This document shows positions 1 to 7,398 of a stretch of 9,016 bases of DNA, one piece after another. Below the pieces are notes generated by a model, which did no database searches, was not told where the DNA came from, and worked only from the letters and a program-made list of their open reading frames with translations. Origin of the DNA: Alphaproteobacteria bacterium (GTDB lineage Bacteria > Pseudomonadota > Alphaproteobacteria > RF32 > CAG-239); NCBI GenBank assembly GCA_024408895.1, contig JAKSUO010000045.1, positions 1-9,016 on the forward strand. Direction: 5' to 3'. Position numbers and translations under genes: made by a program. Position 1 is the stretch's first letter. The number at the start of each line of letters is the position of its first letter.

Positions 1-1274
1 AAATTAAAGATTTTTCCGAAGATGTGCGTTTAGGGCGTTTTGTCGGCTATACCGGTAAAAAACTTGTCAATATCGTTAATATCGGTATCGGCGGTTCAGA
101 TTTGGGGCCGTTTATGGCAACGGAAGCCCTGCGTCCTTATTGGGCCAAGGATATTAAGTGCTATTTTATATCTAATATTGACGGGACTTCATGTGCGGAA
201 GTTTTGAATAATATAGATCCGGAAAGCACGCTGTTTATTGTGGCTTCAAAAACGTTTACCACGATTGAAACACTGACAAACGCAAAAACGTGTCGTAAAT
301 GGTTGGTTGACGCATTGGGCGAACACGCAGTGGCAAAACACTTTGTGGCCTTGTCTACTAATAAATCAGAAGTGGAAAAATTCGGTATCAATCCGGACAA
401 TATGTTTGAATTTTGGGATTTTGTCGGCGGACGCTATTCCATGTGGTCAGCCATTGGTTTGATTATTGCCATTGCTGTCGGGTATAAAAATTTTGAGCGT
501 ATGTTGGAAGGTGCTAATGCCATGGATAGGCATTTTGCAACGGCTGATTTGGAACATAATATTCCGGTGATTTTGGCGCTTATCGGGATTTGGTATAATA
601 ATTTTTACGGCGTGCATCGTTACGGTGTTATTCCGTATGATCAATATTTGCAATATTTGCCTGCATATCTGCAACAGCTGGATATGGAAAGCAACGGTAA
701 ATCGGTTACCAAAGAAGGCGCATTTGTTGATTATGATACCGGTCCGGTGTTGTTTGGCGGTGCAGGAACAAATGTTCAACATTCATTTTTCCAACTTTTG
801 CACCAGGGAACTGAAATTGTGCCGATAGATTTTATTATTCCGGCAATCTCGCATAATGAAATCGGCAATCATCATCAAATTTTGGTCGCTAATGTTTTGG
901 CGCAAGGCGAAGCCCTGATGCATGGTAAAACAGAAGCAGAAGCAGCTTTGGAACTTGAAAAGGCAGGAAAAACCAAAGAAGAAATTAATCGCTTGAAAAA
1001 ATATAAAAGCTTTAGCGGTAATCGGCCGTCAAATACCATTGTTTTGCGTAAGCTAGATCCATATTCACTCGGTATGTTGGTGGCAATGTATGAACATAAA
1101 GTTTATACGCAAGGCATTATTTGGAATGTTAATTCTTTTGATCAGTTTGGGGTGGAACTCGGTAAAAAATTAGCATTAAATATTCTGCCGGAGTTGGAAG
1201 GAACAGCATTCGGAGTGGAACATGACAGTTCTACAACCGGCTTGATTAATCATATCAAAAAAATCCGCAAATAA
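1..1274 (+). CDS. pgi: Glucose-6-phosphate isomerase, 5'-truncated by the window edge
   Basis: This cytosolic enzyme interconverts glucose-6-phosphate and fructose-6-phosphate in glycolysis and gluconeogenesis. The reading frame is open from base 3, ahead of the GTG at 24, so the gene starts outside the window. About 423 residues are present; against the usual ~550, roughly 125 N-terminal residues are missing. The phosphosugar-binding motif NIGIGGSDLGP lies near the left edge. Both family signatures are seen: the first around GGRYSMWSAIGL (about 424-459) and the second around NSFDQFGVELGK (about 1131-1166). The expected catalytic residues are intact: Glu of MESNGK (687-689), His of GTNVQHS (780-782) and Lys of VELGK (1164-1166). 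One small oddity is Val where the family usually has Gly in GTNGQH. The C-terminus HDSSTTGLINH is normal, so the 3' end is complete. mutL follows after 8 bases, so the two are probably co-transcribed. Confidence 0.97.
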   Translation, partial: IKDFSEDVRLGRFVGYTGKKLVNIVNIGIGGSDLGPFMATEALRPYWAKDIKCYFISNIDGTSCAEVLNNIDPESTLFIVASKTFTTIETLTNAKTCRKWLVDALGEHAVAKHFVALSTNKSEVEKFGINPDNMFEFWDFVGGRYSMWSAIGLIIAIAVGYKNFERMLEGANAMDRHFATADLEHNIPVILALIGIWYNNFYGVHRYGVIPYDQYLQYLPAYLQQLDMESNGKSVTKEGAFVDYDTGPVLFGGAGTNVQHSFFQLLHQGTEIVPIDFIIPAISHNEIGNHHQILVANVLAQGEALMHGKTEAEAALELEKAGKTKEEINRLKKYKSFSGNRPSNTIVLRKLDPYSLGMLVAMYEHKVYTQGIIWNVNSFDQFGVELGKKLALNILPELEGTAFGVEHDSSTTGLINHIKKIRK

Positions 1275-1282
1275 GGAAAAAT

Positions 1283-3121
1283 ATGACGATACGCGTTTTG
1301 CCTGATAATTTAGTAAATCAAATTGCCGCAGGTGAGGTAATTGAACGGCCGGCCTCGGTTATTAAAGAATTGGTGGAAAATGCCATAGATGCAGGTGCTA
1401 CAAAAATAGAAGTTTCTCTGGCGGGTGGGGGTAAAAACTTGATAACCGTCAGTGATAACGGTTGCGGTATGAACAAAGAGGAACTGCTTTTGGCGGTGGA
1501 GCGGCATGCAACTTCAAAAATGCCGACAGATGATTTGTTTGCCATTAATTTTTTGGGATTTAGAGGAGAAGCCCTGCCTTCAATCGGTTCGGTTGCCAAA
1601 TTGAAAATCAGTTCACGGCAAGGGCAGGCGGATTCCGGTTGGGAAATCAATGTTTATGGCGGTAAAACGGAAGATGTTAAACCGGCCGCAGCCAATGTCG
1701 GTACACGAATTGAAGTGCGCGATTTGTTTTATACAACACCGGCGCGTTTAAAATTTATGAAATCGGAATCTTCGGAAGCGGCGCAGTGTGTGGAAATGCT
1801 GCAACGCATTGCTTTGGCAAATCCGGCAATTTCGTTTTATTTATACAGCGATGGCAAGAAAAAAATCAGCTTGGAGGCTTGTCAGGGAGAATTGTTTGAT
1901 AGTCGTCAGCGCCGAATATCTGATGTGTTGGGAAAAGAATTTGCCGAGAATAGTATGCCGATATCCGCAGAAAACGAGTTTTGCAATATTACCGGCGTGA
2001 TTGGTTTGCCGACATATACTAAAGCAAATTCATTATCAGAATTTTTGTTTGTGAACAACCGTCCGGTGCGCGATAAATTGATTTTGGGCGCAATTAAAGG
2101 CGCATATCAAGATATGATGATGTCCGGACGTTATCCGGCGTGTGCGTTGTTTATTAAAGTTAATCCGCGATATGTAGATGTGAATGTCCATCCAACAAAG
2201 GCCGAGGTGCGCTTTTATGACAATGGCGCCGTGAGGAATTTAATTGTCGGCGGTATTCGGCGCGCGTTGGATTTCGGTAGTCAACGCAGTGCCAATGTCA
2301 GCGGTTTGGAACACTTGTTGCGACAAGGAACCGAAAGTTTGGAAGCTTCGCATTATGAAGTAAATGAAGACACTGAGCAAAGTCGGAAAACTCATTTTTC
2401 CGGCGAAAAATCGGCACATTCGCAAATATCATTTTCTCATGCCGTAAATCGTGGTCGTTTTGCCGATATGCCTGAATTTATTGACCAATATTCCGTGAAA
2501 GTTTCCGATGAACCGTCGCCGGAACTAACGGATAATGTTGGGCCTTTGGGATTGGCAAAAGCACAATTTCATAATACATACATTATTTCGCAAACCGAAG
2601 ATAGTATTGTGATTGTTGATCAACATGCCGCGCACGAACGTATTACTATGGAAAAAATGAAGCAAAGTATGGCCAAAAGTGAACGTATGCCGGCTCAGTT
2701 GCTTTTGTTGCCGGAAGTGGTGGATTTGTCTGTCAGCGAAAAAACGGCAATTTTAGAATATACCGATACGTTGGCACTGCTTGGCTTAGGAGTGGAAGAA
2801 TTCGGCACAACGGCAGTTTTAGTGCGTCAAACGCCGGCATTGCTCGGAGATACCGATGTGCAAAAACTGGTTAAGGATTTGGCGGCGGAAATCGCAGAAT
2901 GGGGCAGTGCGTATGCTTTAAGCGATAAAATTCATCATATTTGCGCAACAATAGCTTGCCATGGATCGGTGCGAGCCGGACGAGCCTTAAATATTGAAGA
3001 GATGAATCATCTTTTGCGAGATATGGAAAAAACCGAACATTCCGGACAATGTAATCACGGCCGTCCGACGTATGTTAAAATAAAAATTGCGGATATAGAA
3101 AAACTGTTTGAAAGACGATAG
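1283..3121 (+). CDS. mutL: DNA mismatch repair protein MutL, endonuclease-type
   Basis: MutL links mismatch recognition by MutS to strand incision. The 612 residues are full length. The N-terminal GHKL ATPase shows Glu29 and Asn33 (KELVENAIDAG), DNGCGM at 58-63, GFRGEAL at 92-98 and Lys306 in NVHPTK. A variable linker spans roughly 335-425. The C-terminal dimerisation domain carries DQHAAHERITME (446-457), which fits the metal-binding nuclease pattern DQHA-x2-E-x4-E, together with ACHGSVRAG (558-566), CNHGRP (590-595) and the terminal FERR. QLLLLP at 472-477 resembles a beta-clamp-binding motif. By analogy with other MutL proteins carrying this motif, it should nick DNA itself and not need MutH. 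The start ATG has AAGGA at 1273-1277, overlapping the pgi stop, with 5 bases of spacing. Co-transcription with pgi is likely; the two have no obvious functional link. Confidence 0.97.
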   Translation: MTIRVLPDNLVNQIAAGEVIERPASVIKELVENAIDAGATKIEVSLAGGGKNLITVSDNGCGMNKEELLLAVERHATSKMPTDDLFAINFLGFRGEALPSIGSVAKLKISSRQGQADSGWEINVYGGKTEDVKPAAANVGTRIEVRDLFYTTPARLKFMKSESSEAAQCVEMLQRIALANPAISFYLYSDGKKKISLEACQGELFDSRQRRISDVLGKEFAENSMPISAENEFCNITGVIGLPTYTKANSLSEFLFVNNRPVRDKLILGAIKGAYQDMMMSGRYPACALFIKVNPRYVDVNVHPTKAEVRFYDNGAVRNLIVGGIRRALDFGSQRSANVSGLEHLLRQGTESLEASHYEVNEDTEQSRKTHFSGEKSAHSQISFSHAVNRGRFADMPEFIDQYSVKVSDEPSPELTDNVGPLGLAKAQFHNTYIISQTEDSIVIVDQHAAHERITMEKMKQSMAKSERMPAQLLLLPEVVDLSVSEKTAILEYTDTLALLGLGVEEFGTTAVLVRQTPALLGDTDVQKLVKDLAAEIAEWGSAYALSDKIHHICATIACHGSVRAGRALNIEEMNHLLRDMEKTEHSGQCNHGRPTYVKIKIADIEKLFERR

Positions 3122-3140
3122 ATTTCGTCTGCTGATATTA

Positions 3141-3166
3141 TGATAATCCTCAAAAACGTATTATCA
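3141..3166. repeat. Short inverted repeat between mutL and the unknown gene
   Basis: TGATAAT (3141-3147) and its exact reverse complement ATTATCA (3160-3166) flank 12 bases. The arms are A+T-rich and no T-run follows directly, so this is a poor intrinsic terminator. It lies about 30 bases upstream of the -35 box at 3198 and could be an operator or chance. Confidence 0.3.
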
Positions 3167-3197
3167 ATCCATATATAGTTTGGGTGTTTTTTGGGGC

Positions 3198-3225
3198 TTG
3201 ACACATGGGCAATTTTGTTTATCAT
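3198..3225 (+). promoter_or_regulatory. Sigma-70-type promoter of the unknown 517-residue gene
   Basis: A perfect TTGACA (-35) lies at 3198-3203 and TATCAT (-10, five of six matches) at 3220-3225, with a 16-base spacer. Transcription would start near 3232. This rules out the upstream in-frame TTG at 3191 as a start and fits the ATG at 3251. Confidence 0.65.
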
Positions 3226-3250
3226 AACACATAAGAAAGGGACAGTGTTG

Positions 3251-4804
3251 ATGATTCATTTTGCAGATTTGACATACTCCGAAGAAGATATGGAACAAGA
3301 TGCGATTGAGTATTTGAAAACTCAGATATATAAGCCTGCTTATGCCGATAAGGTTAAAGATTTCCTGCAAGATGATACGGTAGATTTTAAACGGTATTAT
3401 GATGATGCCGAGTACGGTTTCTTAAGCATTTATTATGATGAGTATGTCAAGGATTATTACGAAAAAGATGATATGGTTGTTCCTCGGTTTGATTTTCATC
3501 GTCTTTCACAAGAGATGGAAGATGATTTCGGAATGCTCGGAATGGGGGCGGGAGATGTTAAAAAATATGCCCTGATTGCCGAGGCGGAATTTAGAAAAAA
3601 TGCCTATCGTTCACATTCGGAACCTTATTTTATAAAAACAGATGCCGTTGCCGTTTTGTCCGTCAATGGTTACAGCCGAGATCCGTTATACTCAATATAT
3701 TCTATGGTGCGTGAGTGGGCTATGGCCATGCATTTGAAAAAAATGTATCCGGTGCTGATGAGGCGTTTCGGATATTTGTATCAAGAAATCAGAGAAAATT
3801 ATTCCGGTGAAAAACGGTTGCAAAAATTGCTCAATTTTAAGTCAAAGTATAAATTGACGATTGATAGTGTTTCTATGATACGAACTGTTCATTCAAGCGT
3901 CTTTGCCTATATGTATTTGTATTTGAAAGCTTATTTGACACAGGAAACTGCAGAAATTGAAGAATTTATTTTGGATAATGCTTCCGAACCGGTGGAACTG
4001 TTGCTGCAAGGCGATACGGTGACAAATGTGGATTTTCAAGTGGTGCGTTTTGCGCTGAAGTTGCTTAAAAATGGCGCTATAAAAGGCATTTTACGTCAAG
4101 ATGGATCCATAGATTGGAATTCATTATATGAATTTTCTATGGAGGCGATTAAAAATTATGTCGGTGCCGGAAATATACGATCGGTATGCGGCTTTGACGG
4201 TATAGACGCACGCGCTATTCAATCTTTTTGGAACAAAAGCGCCAATATGCAGCAAATGCTTAAAATTTTGCGTCGTTTATCAATGGATAACAGTGATCCT
4301 ATTTTTCAACAGCTGATTCAAATGTGTGAATATCGTTTGGGCAGACCGGACAAAAAAAAGAAAAAAATGGAACGTTTTATTGAAAAAACGCGTGAATATA
4401 TGGCGCGTCAAGCATACGAAATTACACGTCCGCGTACGATGGCGCAAGAAATGTTGGCGGCATTTCCTTCGGTGTTTTTGGTGTATTTTCAGTGGCATCA
4501 CAGTTTTAGAACAATTTATCCGAAAGTTTCGGAAAGTCAGATTTATTACGAAAATCAAAAAAAGAAAAATCTTCAGGCAGAAGACAGCTTAAAAATGCAA
4601 ATCCGTCAGGAAGATTTGCAACGTGCAAATACTCGGCAACAGGAAGAAAATCAGCGTCAGACACGCATTGCAGATGATGATAGGTTGCGAATGGTTATTC
4701 AAGACGAAATAACGAAAAAAAATGAACTCGCAGAACAGCAAAAACAGCAACAACAGAATCAGAACCAACAGGCTAATCAAGGATATGAACGCGGTTCACG
4801 TTGA
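3251..4804 (+). CDS. Uncharacterised soluble protein with Gln-rich coiled-coil tail
   Basis: I do not recognise this 517-residue protein. I see no signal peptide, transmembrane segment or catalytic motif. Residues 1-100 are rich in Asp, Glu and Tyr (for example YYDDAEYGFLSIYYDEYV at 49-66). Residues about 150-420 look mostly helical, with alternating hydrophobic and charged residues. A run of five lysines (368-372) precedes a basic segment. From about 430 to the end the sequence becomes Lys/Glu/Gln-rich with coiled-coil character and finishes in a low-complexity Gln/Asn tract (about 495-509). Together this suggests a cytoplasmic scaffold or interaction protein, but that is inference from composition only. 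ATG 3251 is preceded by AAAGGGA (3236-3242, 8-base gap). In-frame GTG 3245 and TTG 3248 sit directly before it and are less likely starts. The gene has its own promoter and converges on the next gene. The long open frame and neighbour-like codon use support a real gene. Confidence 0.85.
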   Translation: MIHFADLTYSEEDMEQDAIEYLKTQIYKPAYADKVKDFLQDDTVDFKRYYDDAEYGFLSIYYDEYVKDYYEKDDMVVPRFDFHRLSQEMEDDFGMLGMGAGDVKKYALIAEAEFRKNAYRSHSEPYFIKTDAVAVLSVNGYSRDPLYSIYSMVREWAMAMHLKKMYPVLMRRFGYLYQEIRENYSGEKRLQKLLNFKSKYKLTIDSVSMIRTVHSSVFAYMYLYLKAYLTQETAEIEEFILDNASEPVELLLQGDTVTNVDFQVVRFALKLLKNGAIKGILRQDGSIDWNSLYEFSMEAIKNYVGAGNIRSVCGFDGIDARAIQSFWNKSANMQQMLKILRRLSMDNSDPIFQQLIQMCEYRLGRPDKKKKKMERFIEKTREYMARQAYEITRPRTMAQEMLAAFPSVFLVYFQWHHSFRTIYPKVSESQIYYENQKKKNLQAEDSLKMQIRQEDLQRANTRQQEENQRQTRIADDDRLRMVIQDEITKKNELAEQQKQQQQNQNQQANQGYERGSR

Positions 4805-4809
4805 TGTGC

Positions 4810-6582
4810 CTAAAACAAATCATATTTTACTTTATAAATAATTCCGTTTTCTAAATCTGTCGGCACTGCTTCCAACCAGTTGTATATTTGTTGTCCGGTC
4901 ATAATTTTGCCATAAAATTTATCGGTGTTTTTTTCAGGCTCAATATAATAGTCGCTTCTGTATGATATTTTGTTATCATTAAATTCGTTTTTAGGCAAAT
5001 AAATATATTTAATCTGATGTTGTTGCAAAATATTTTTAATTTCATCTTCATCTGAAGAGAAGAATAATTTATGGTTATCAATTAAACCTGTTTCGTCAGT
5101 ATGATATGGTGTAGCCAATGTTTTAACGTCTAGATCCCAACAAAACTGCGGAGAAATATTATAATCTGTTGCCAGATTTTCAATTTTTTCTGTTACATGC
5201 GGAATTTTTTGCGGATGAGAAACAGATTGAAAACTTGTTAAGAAAAAAACATTTGCCGCCAGATAGAAAAAAATAGCATATCTATATTTTGTGAATTTGG
5301 AACTTAAAGCCATCCAAGAAAAAATGATACAACCATTTAAATATAAAAAAACAGCTATATAATATAGATAAAGACGGACAGCGGCAAATCCAAGCGGTAT
5401 GGTAAAAAACGTCAATAATGCCAAGTTGAGATGACGTATTTTTTGTGATTTGCTTTGATACAGCAAATAGCAGACCAATAGAATGCCTAAAATCCAGCTT
5501 ATTATTTGATAGTAGTATGCAAATGGGGTTTTATAAATCGGTTGCATTTCAGTGATATAAGGCAAATAAATTGTATGCATTTTTTCATGATATATCGGTT
5601 TAAGCAGAGTGTTGGCTCCAAATATCATAAATATAAGCAGTATGACAATAATCCCGCAACCGTTCAAACATACAATTTTGAGTGTAGGCGAGATGTTATC
5701 TGCTTTTCTTAAAGATATAAAAGCTAATAACATAAGCGCAGTTAAAACCACATGAATGATAGATAGCCGACTATTATCTAAAACGCTAAAACCTCCATAA
5801 GGAGGATTAATAAGCCAAGCAAAAGTAACACTTATAAATAAGCCTAAATTAAACGCAATTAAGTGCTTGCTTTTTAATGTTCCGTAAAGCCAATTAAAGC
5901 ATAAGATTGCAAGAATAACGGCTGTGCTTAATATTCCTTCAATGGCAGATGAAAACCAAAATCCTAAACCGCAAGTTGAACCGGCAAATAAAAAATAATT
6001 TTCTTTAGTATTGTTTAGAAAACGTAAAATAACAGCAATGTTAAAACAGAAAATAAAGAACATTACCGAATGATGGTCTGGGCGGAAAAAGTCAAAAATG
6101 TTTGTAAGTTTATAGCAAAACAGCAAAGTTGTAATGAATACCAAAGCAAATGAAACGGCAGCTTTTTCAAACTTGATGATATATGGTTGTATTCCCCAGA
6201 AAAAAGCACAAAGAGACAGAAACAAAAACAACGGAGAAAAGAAAAATCCACCGTGAAATATGGCTTCTTTTAATGGTTCAAACAACATAAACGGCAAACT
6301 GAGTGCTACCCATATCATATCATTGATACGGGTAAAATGCAGGATAAATCCATCAGGTACATTAGAGTATGGAAAAATTTTCTCTTCCCACTGAAAATTT
6401 TGCAACCAATCAATAATTCGCAAAGCTCGTGTATAGCAATCAGTATCCACATAAAATAATTTTTCTTCAGATAAAAAGTAATAAATTGCGTCAAATAAAC
6501 TAACGGTAAAAACAGCCAAAAATGACCACAAAATCCGGTGCTTGTATAGATGGTTTATTGCTTTTTCAAAAAAATTATTCAT
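4810..6582 (-). CDS. GT-C-type polytopic membrane glycosyltransferase-like protein
   Basis: The 590 residues contain about 12-14 hydrophobic segments (roughly 17-36, 88-130, 141-158, 172-190, 217-258, 274-291, 303-322, 358-425 and 434-452), then a soluble C-terminal domain (about 455-590). After the first membrane segment comes the acidic motif DTD (46-48) in VDTDCYTRALRI. It is followed by HFTRIND (82-88), RPDHH (167-171) and an acidic loop residue near 215. This pattern resembles GT-C (STT3/PMT-like) enzymes, which use lipid-linked sugars and carry an acidic motif in the first external loop. From memory, alphaproteobacterial relatives carry equivalents such as HWSR and RIDHH. The likely role is sugar transfer to an envelope glycan, lipid or protein; donor and acceptor are unknown. 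The start overlaps the mtnN stop as ATGA and has no clear Shine-Dalgarno, suggesting translational coupling. Base composition is visibly lower in G+C than in pgi or mutL. Confidence 0.8.
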   Translation of the reverse strand: MNNFFEKAINHLYKHRILWSFLAVFTVSLFDAIYYFLSEEKLFYVDTDCYTRALRIIDWLQNFQWEEKIFPYSNVPDGFILHFTRINDMIWVALSLPFMLFEPLKEAIFHGGFFFSPLFLFLSLCAFFWGIQPYIIKFEKAAVSFALVFITTLLFCYKLTNIFDFFRPDHHSVMFFIFCFNIAVILRFLNNTKENYFLFAGSTCGLGFWFSSAIEGILSTAVILAILCFNWLYGTLKSKHLIAFNLGLFISVTFAWLINPPYGGFSVLDNSRLSIIHVVLTALMLLAFISLRKADNISPTLKIVCLNGCGIIVILLIFMIFGANTLLKPIYHEKMHTIYLPYITEMQPIYKTPFAYYYQIISWILGILLVCYLLYQSKSQKIRHLNLALLTFFTIPLGFAAVRLYLYYIAVFLYLNGCIIFSWMALSSKFTKYRYAIFFYLAANVFFLTSFQSVSHPQKIPHVTEKIENLATDYNISPQFCWDLDVKTLATPYHTDETGLIDNHKLFFSSDEDEIKNILQQHQIKYIYLPKNEFNDNKISYRSDYYIEPEKNTDKFYGKIMTGQQIYNWLEAVPTDLENGIIYKVKYDLF

Positions 6583-7235
6583 AGTTTTTTCAATAGCTGA
6601 GTTAACAGCGCAACGGAATGATTAGAGGCATTTTTCCAAAAATATTCATATTGCTCGGTATGATGCTCAATGCCGGGGGTGTCGCTTATTTGCCGAACAG
6701 AAAGCATTGGGATATTGTGTAACCAGCAGGTGTGCGCAATTGCGGCACTTTCCATATCCACGGCAAGCGCTTCGGAAAATTTGTTTTTAATGGCTTTTAA
6801 TGAACTTTCATCAGCAATAAACTGATCTCCGCAACATAATAAACCATGTCGGTTGTCAGGCAAAAGCTTTGTCAGTTGCGGGGATGATTGGAAGCTGTCG
6901 GGAATATCTTGTGCAATTTCCGCGCCGGTATCAAAATCATGATATGCTAAGTTGTCTCCGACAACAAAATCACCGATTTTCAAAGAACTGTCCAAGCCAC
7001 CGGAAATTCCTATATTAATGATGGTGTCAGCTTTGAAATAATTGATTAGGTCGGCTGTGCAGAGTGCGGCATTGACCTTTCCGATACCGCTGACGACAAC
7101 AACGATTTTTTTGCCTGAGATTTCGCCTTCTATGAAGCGACGTTGATGCAAAATCTGCTCACTGCAATTTTCTAAATCTGCGGCAAACAGTTCAAGTTCT
7201 TTATCCATTGCAATAATAATGCCGATTTTTTTCAT
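6579..7235 (-). CDS. mtnN: 5'-methylthioadenosine/S-adenosylhomocysteine nucleosidase
   Basis: This cytosolic enzyme cleaves the glycosidic bond of methylthioadenosine and S-adenosylhomocysteine, releasing adenine, and so clears inhibitory by-products of SAM use. The 218 residues compare with about 232 in Escherichia coli. Expected active-site residues are present: Glu13 in AMDKE, Glu162 in AVDMES and Asp185 in RQISD. The nucleoside phosphorylase-type motifs SGIGKVNAA (49-57) and NIGISGGL (74-81) are also seen. The start is the ATG at 7235-7233, where MKKIGIIIAM matches the family N-terminus, with a strong GGAGGGG (7248-7242) 6 bases upstream. The frame stays open further upstream to 7379, but that would run through the metK leader and has no family homology. 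The gene is divergent from metK, the SAM producer, and overlaps the downstream glycosyltransferase-like gene by 4 bases. Confidence 0.95.
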   Translation of the reverse strand: MKKIGIIIAMDKELELFAADLENCSEQILHQRRFIEGEISGKKIVVVVSGIGKVNAALCTADLINYFKADTIINIGISGGLDSSLKIGDFVVGDNLAYHDFDTGAEIAQDIPDSFQSSPQLTKLLPDNRHGLLCCGDQFIADESSLKAIKNKFSEALAVDMESAAIAHTCWLHNIPMLSVRQISDTPGIEHHTEQYEYFWKNASNHSVALLTQLLKKL

Positions 7236-7288
7236 AATATTCCCCTCCCTTTTATGGGATTTACATATCATGATTGAGATAAAAAAAC

Positions 7289-7318
7289 AATATAAAACTT
7301 GACAGTGTGCATAATTAA
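7289..7318 (-). promoter_or_regulatory. Weak candidate promoter of mtnN
   Basis: On the minus strand TATATT (7294-7289) matches the -10 consensus at five of six positions. The -35 at about 7318-7313 (TTAATT, 18-base spacer) is poor. Transcription from here would give an mtnN leader of about 45-50 bases. The position is plausible but the call is weak. Confidence 0.3.
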
Positions 7319-7327
7319 GTTTTATAT
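7290..7327. repeat. 11-bp perfect inverted repeat in the mtnN-metK divergent spacer
   Basis: ATATAAAACTT (7290-7300) and its exact reverse complement AAGTTTTATAT (7317-7327) flank 16 bases. The arms overlap candidate -10 regions facing in both directions, and the left arm ends inside the metK -35 TTGACA. It could be a regulator-binding site controlling both genes, or symmetry arising from back-to-back promoters. No regulator is identified in the window. Confidence 0.6.
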
Positions 7328-7328
7328 G
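7299..7328 (+). promoter_or_regulatory. Candidate metK promoter
   Basis: A perfect TTGACA (-35) at 7299-7304 is followed by TATATG at 7323-7328 (18-base spacer, four of six -10 matches) or TTATAT at 7322-7327. Transcription would begin near 7335, just upstream of the riboswitch-like element, so the leader would contain it whole. Confidence 0.5.
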
Positions 7329-7350
7329 AGGGTGTTGCGTTATTAACGTA

Positions 7351-7398
7351 AGTGTGGATTTAACCGAATTGTCCAGCATTAAATGGACTAAACAGGAG
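7351..7398 (+). promoter_or_regulatory. SAM-II-like riboswitch in the metK leader
   Basis: The leader holds GGATTTAACCGAATTG (7356-7371), then TTAAA (7379-7383), then GACTAAA (7386-7392) and the ribosome-binding AGGAG (7394-7398). Order and core sequences match the SAM-II pseudoknot as I remember it (GAUUUAACCGUAUUGC, UAAA, GCUAAA). A possible fold pairs AGTGT (7351-7355) with GCATT (7376-7380, two wobbles) and GTCCA (7371-7375) with TGGAC (7384-7388). Where the remembered reference pairs UUGC with GCUAA, this one has UUGU with ACUAA, a compensating change that keeps the helix. SAM-II switches bind S-adenosylmethionine and hide the ribosome-binding site. Here the switch would repress translation of a SAM synthetase, a sensible feedback. 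The first helix is weak, so the exact boundaries are uncertain. Confidence 0.75.

Noticed and set aside
447..782. Minus-strand open frame of 111 codons inside pgi
   Set aside because: It is a shadow of the conserved pgi coding sequence, with no ribosome-binding site or recognisable protein.
3191..3250. In-frame TTG, GTG and TTG starts upstream of the 517-residue protein
   Set aside because: The -35 and -10 boxes at 3198-3225 lie over the 20-residue extension, and ATG 3251 has a well-spaced ribosome-binding site.
4326..4592. Plus-strand 88-codon open frame inside the unknown gene
   Set aside because: It is composition-driven (Lys/Arg-rich from A-rich sequence) and lies wholly within a longer convincing frame.
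7236..7379. Extension of mtnN upstream to 7379
   Set aside because: It would translate the divergent promoter and metK leader; the family N-terminus begins at MKKIGIIIAM with a strong ribosome-binding site directly before it.
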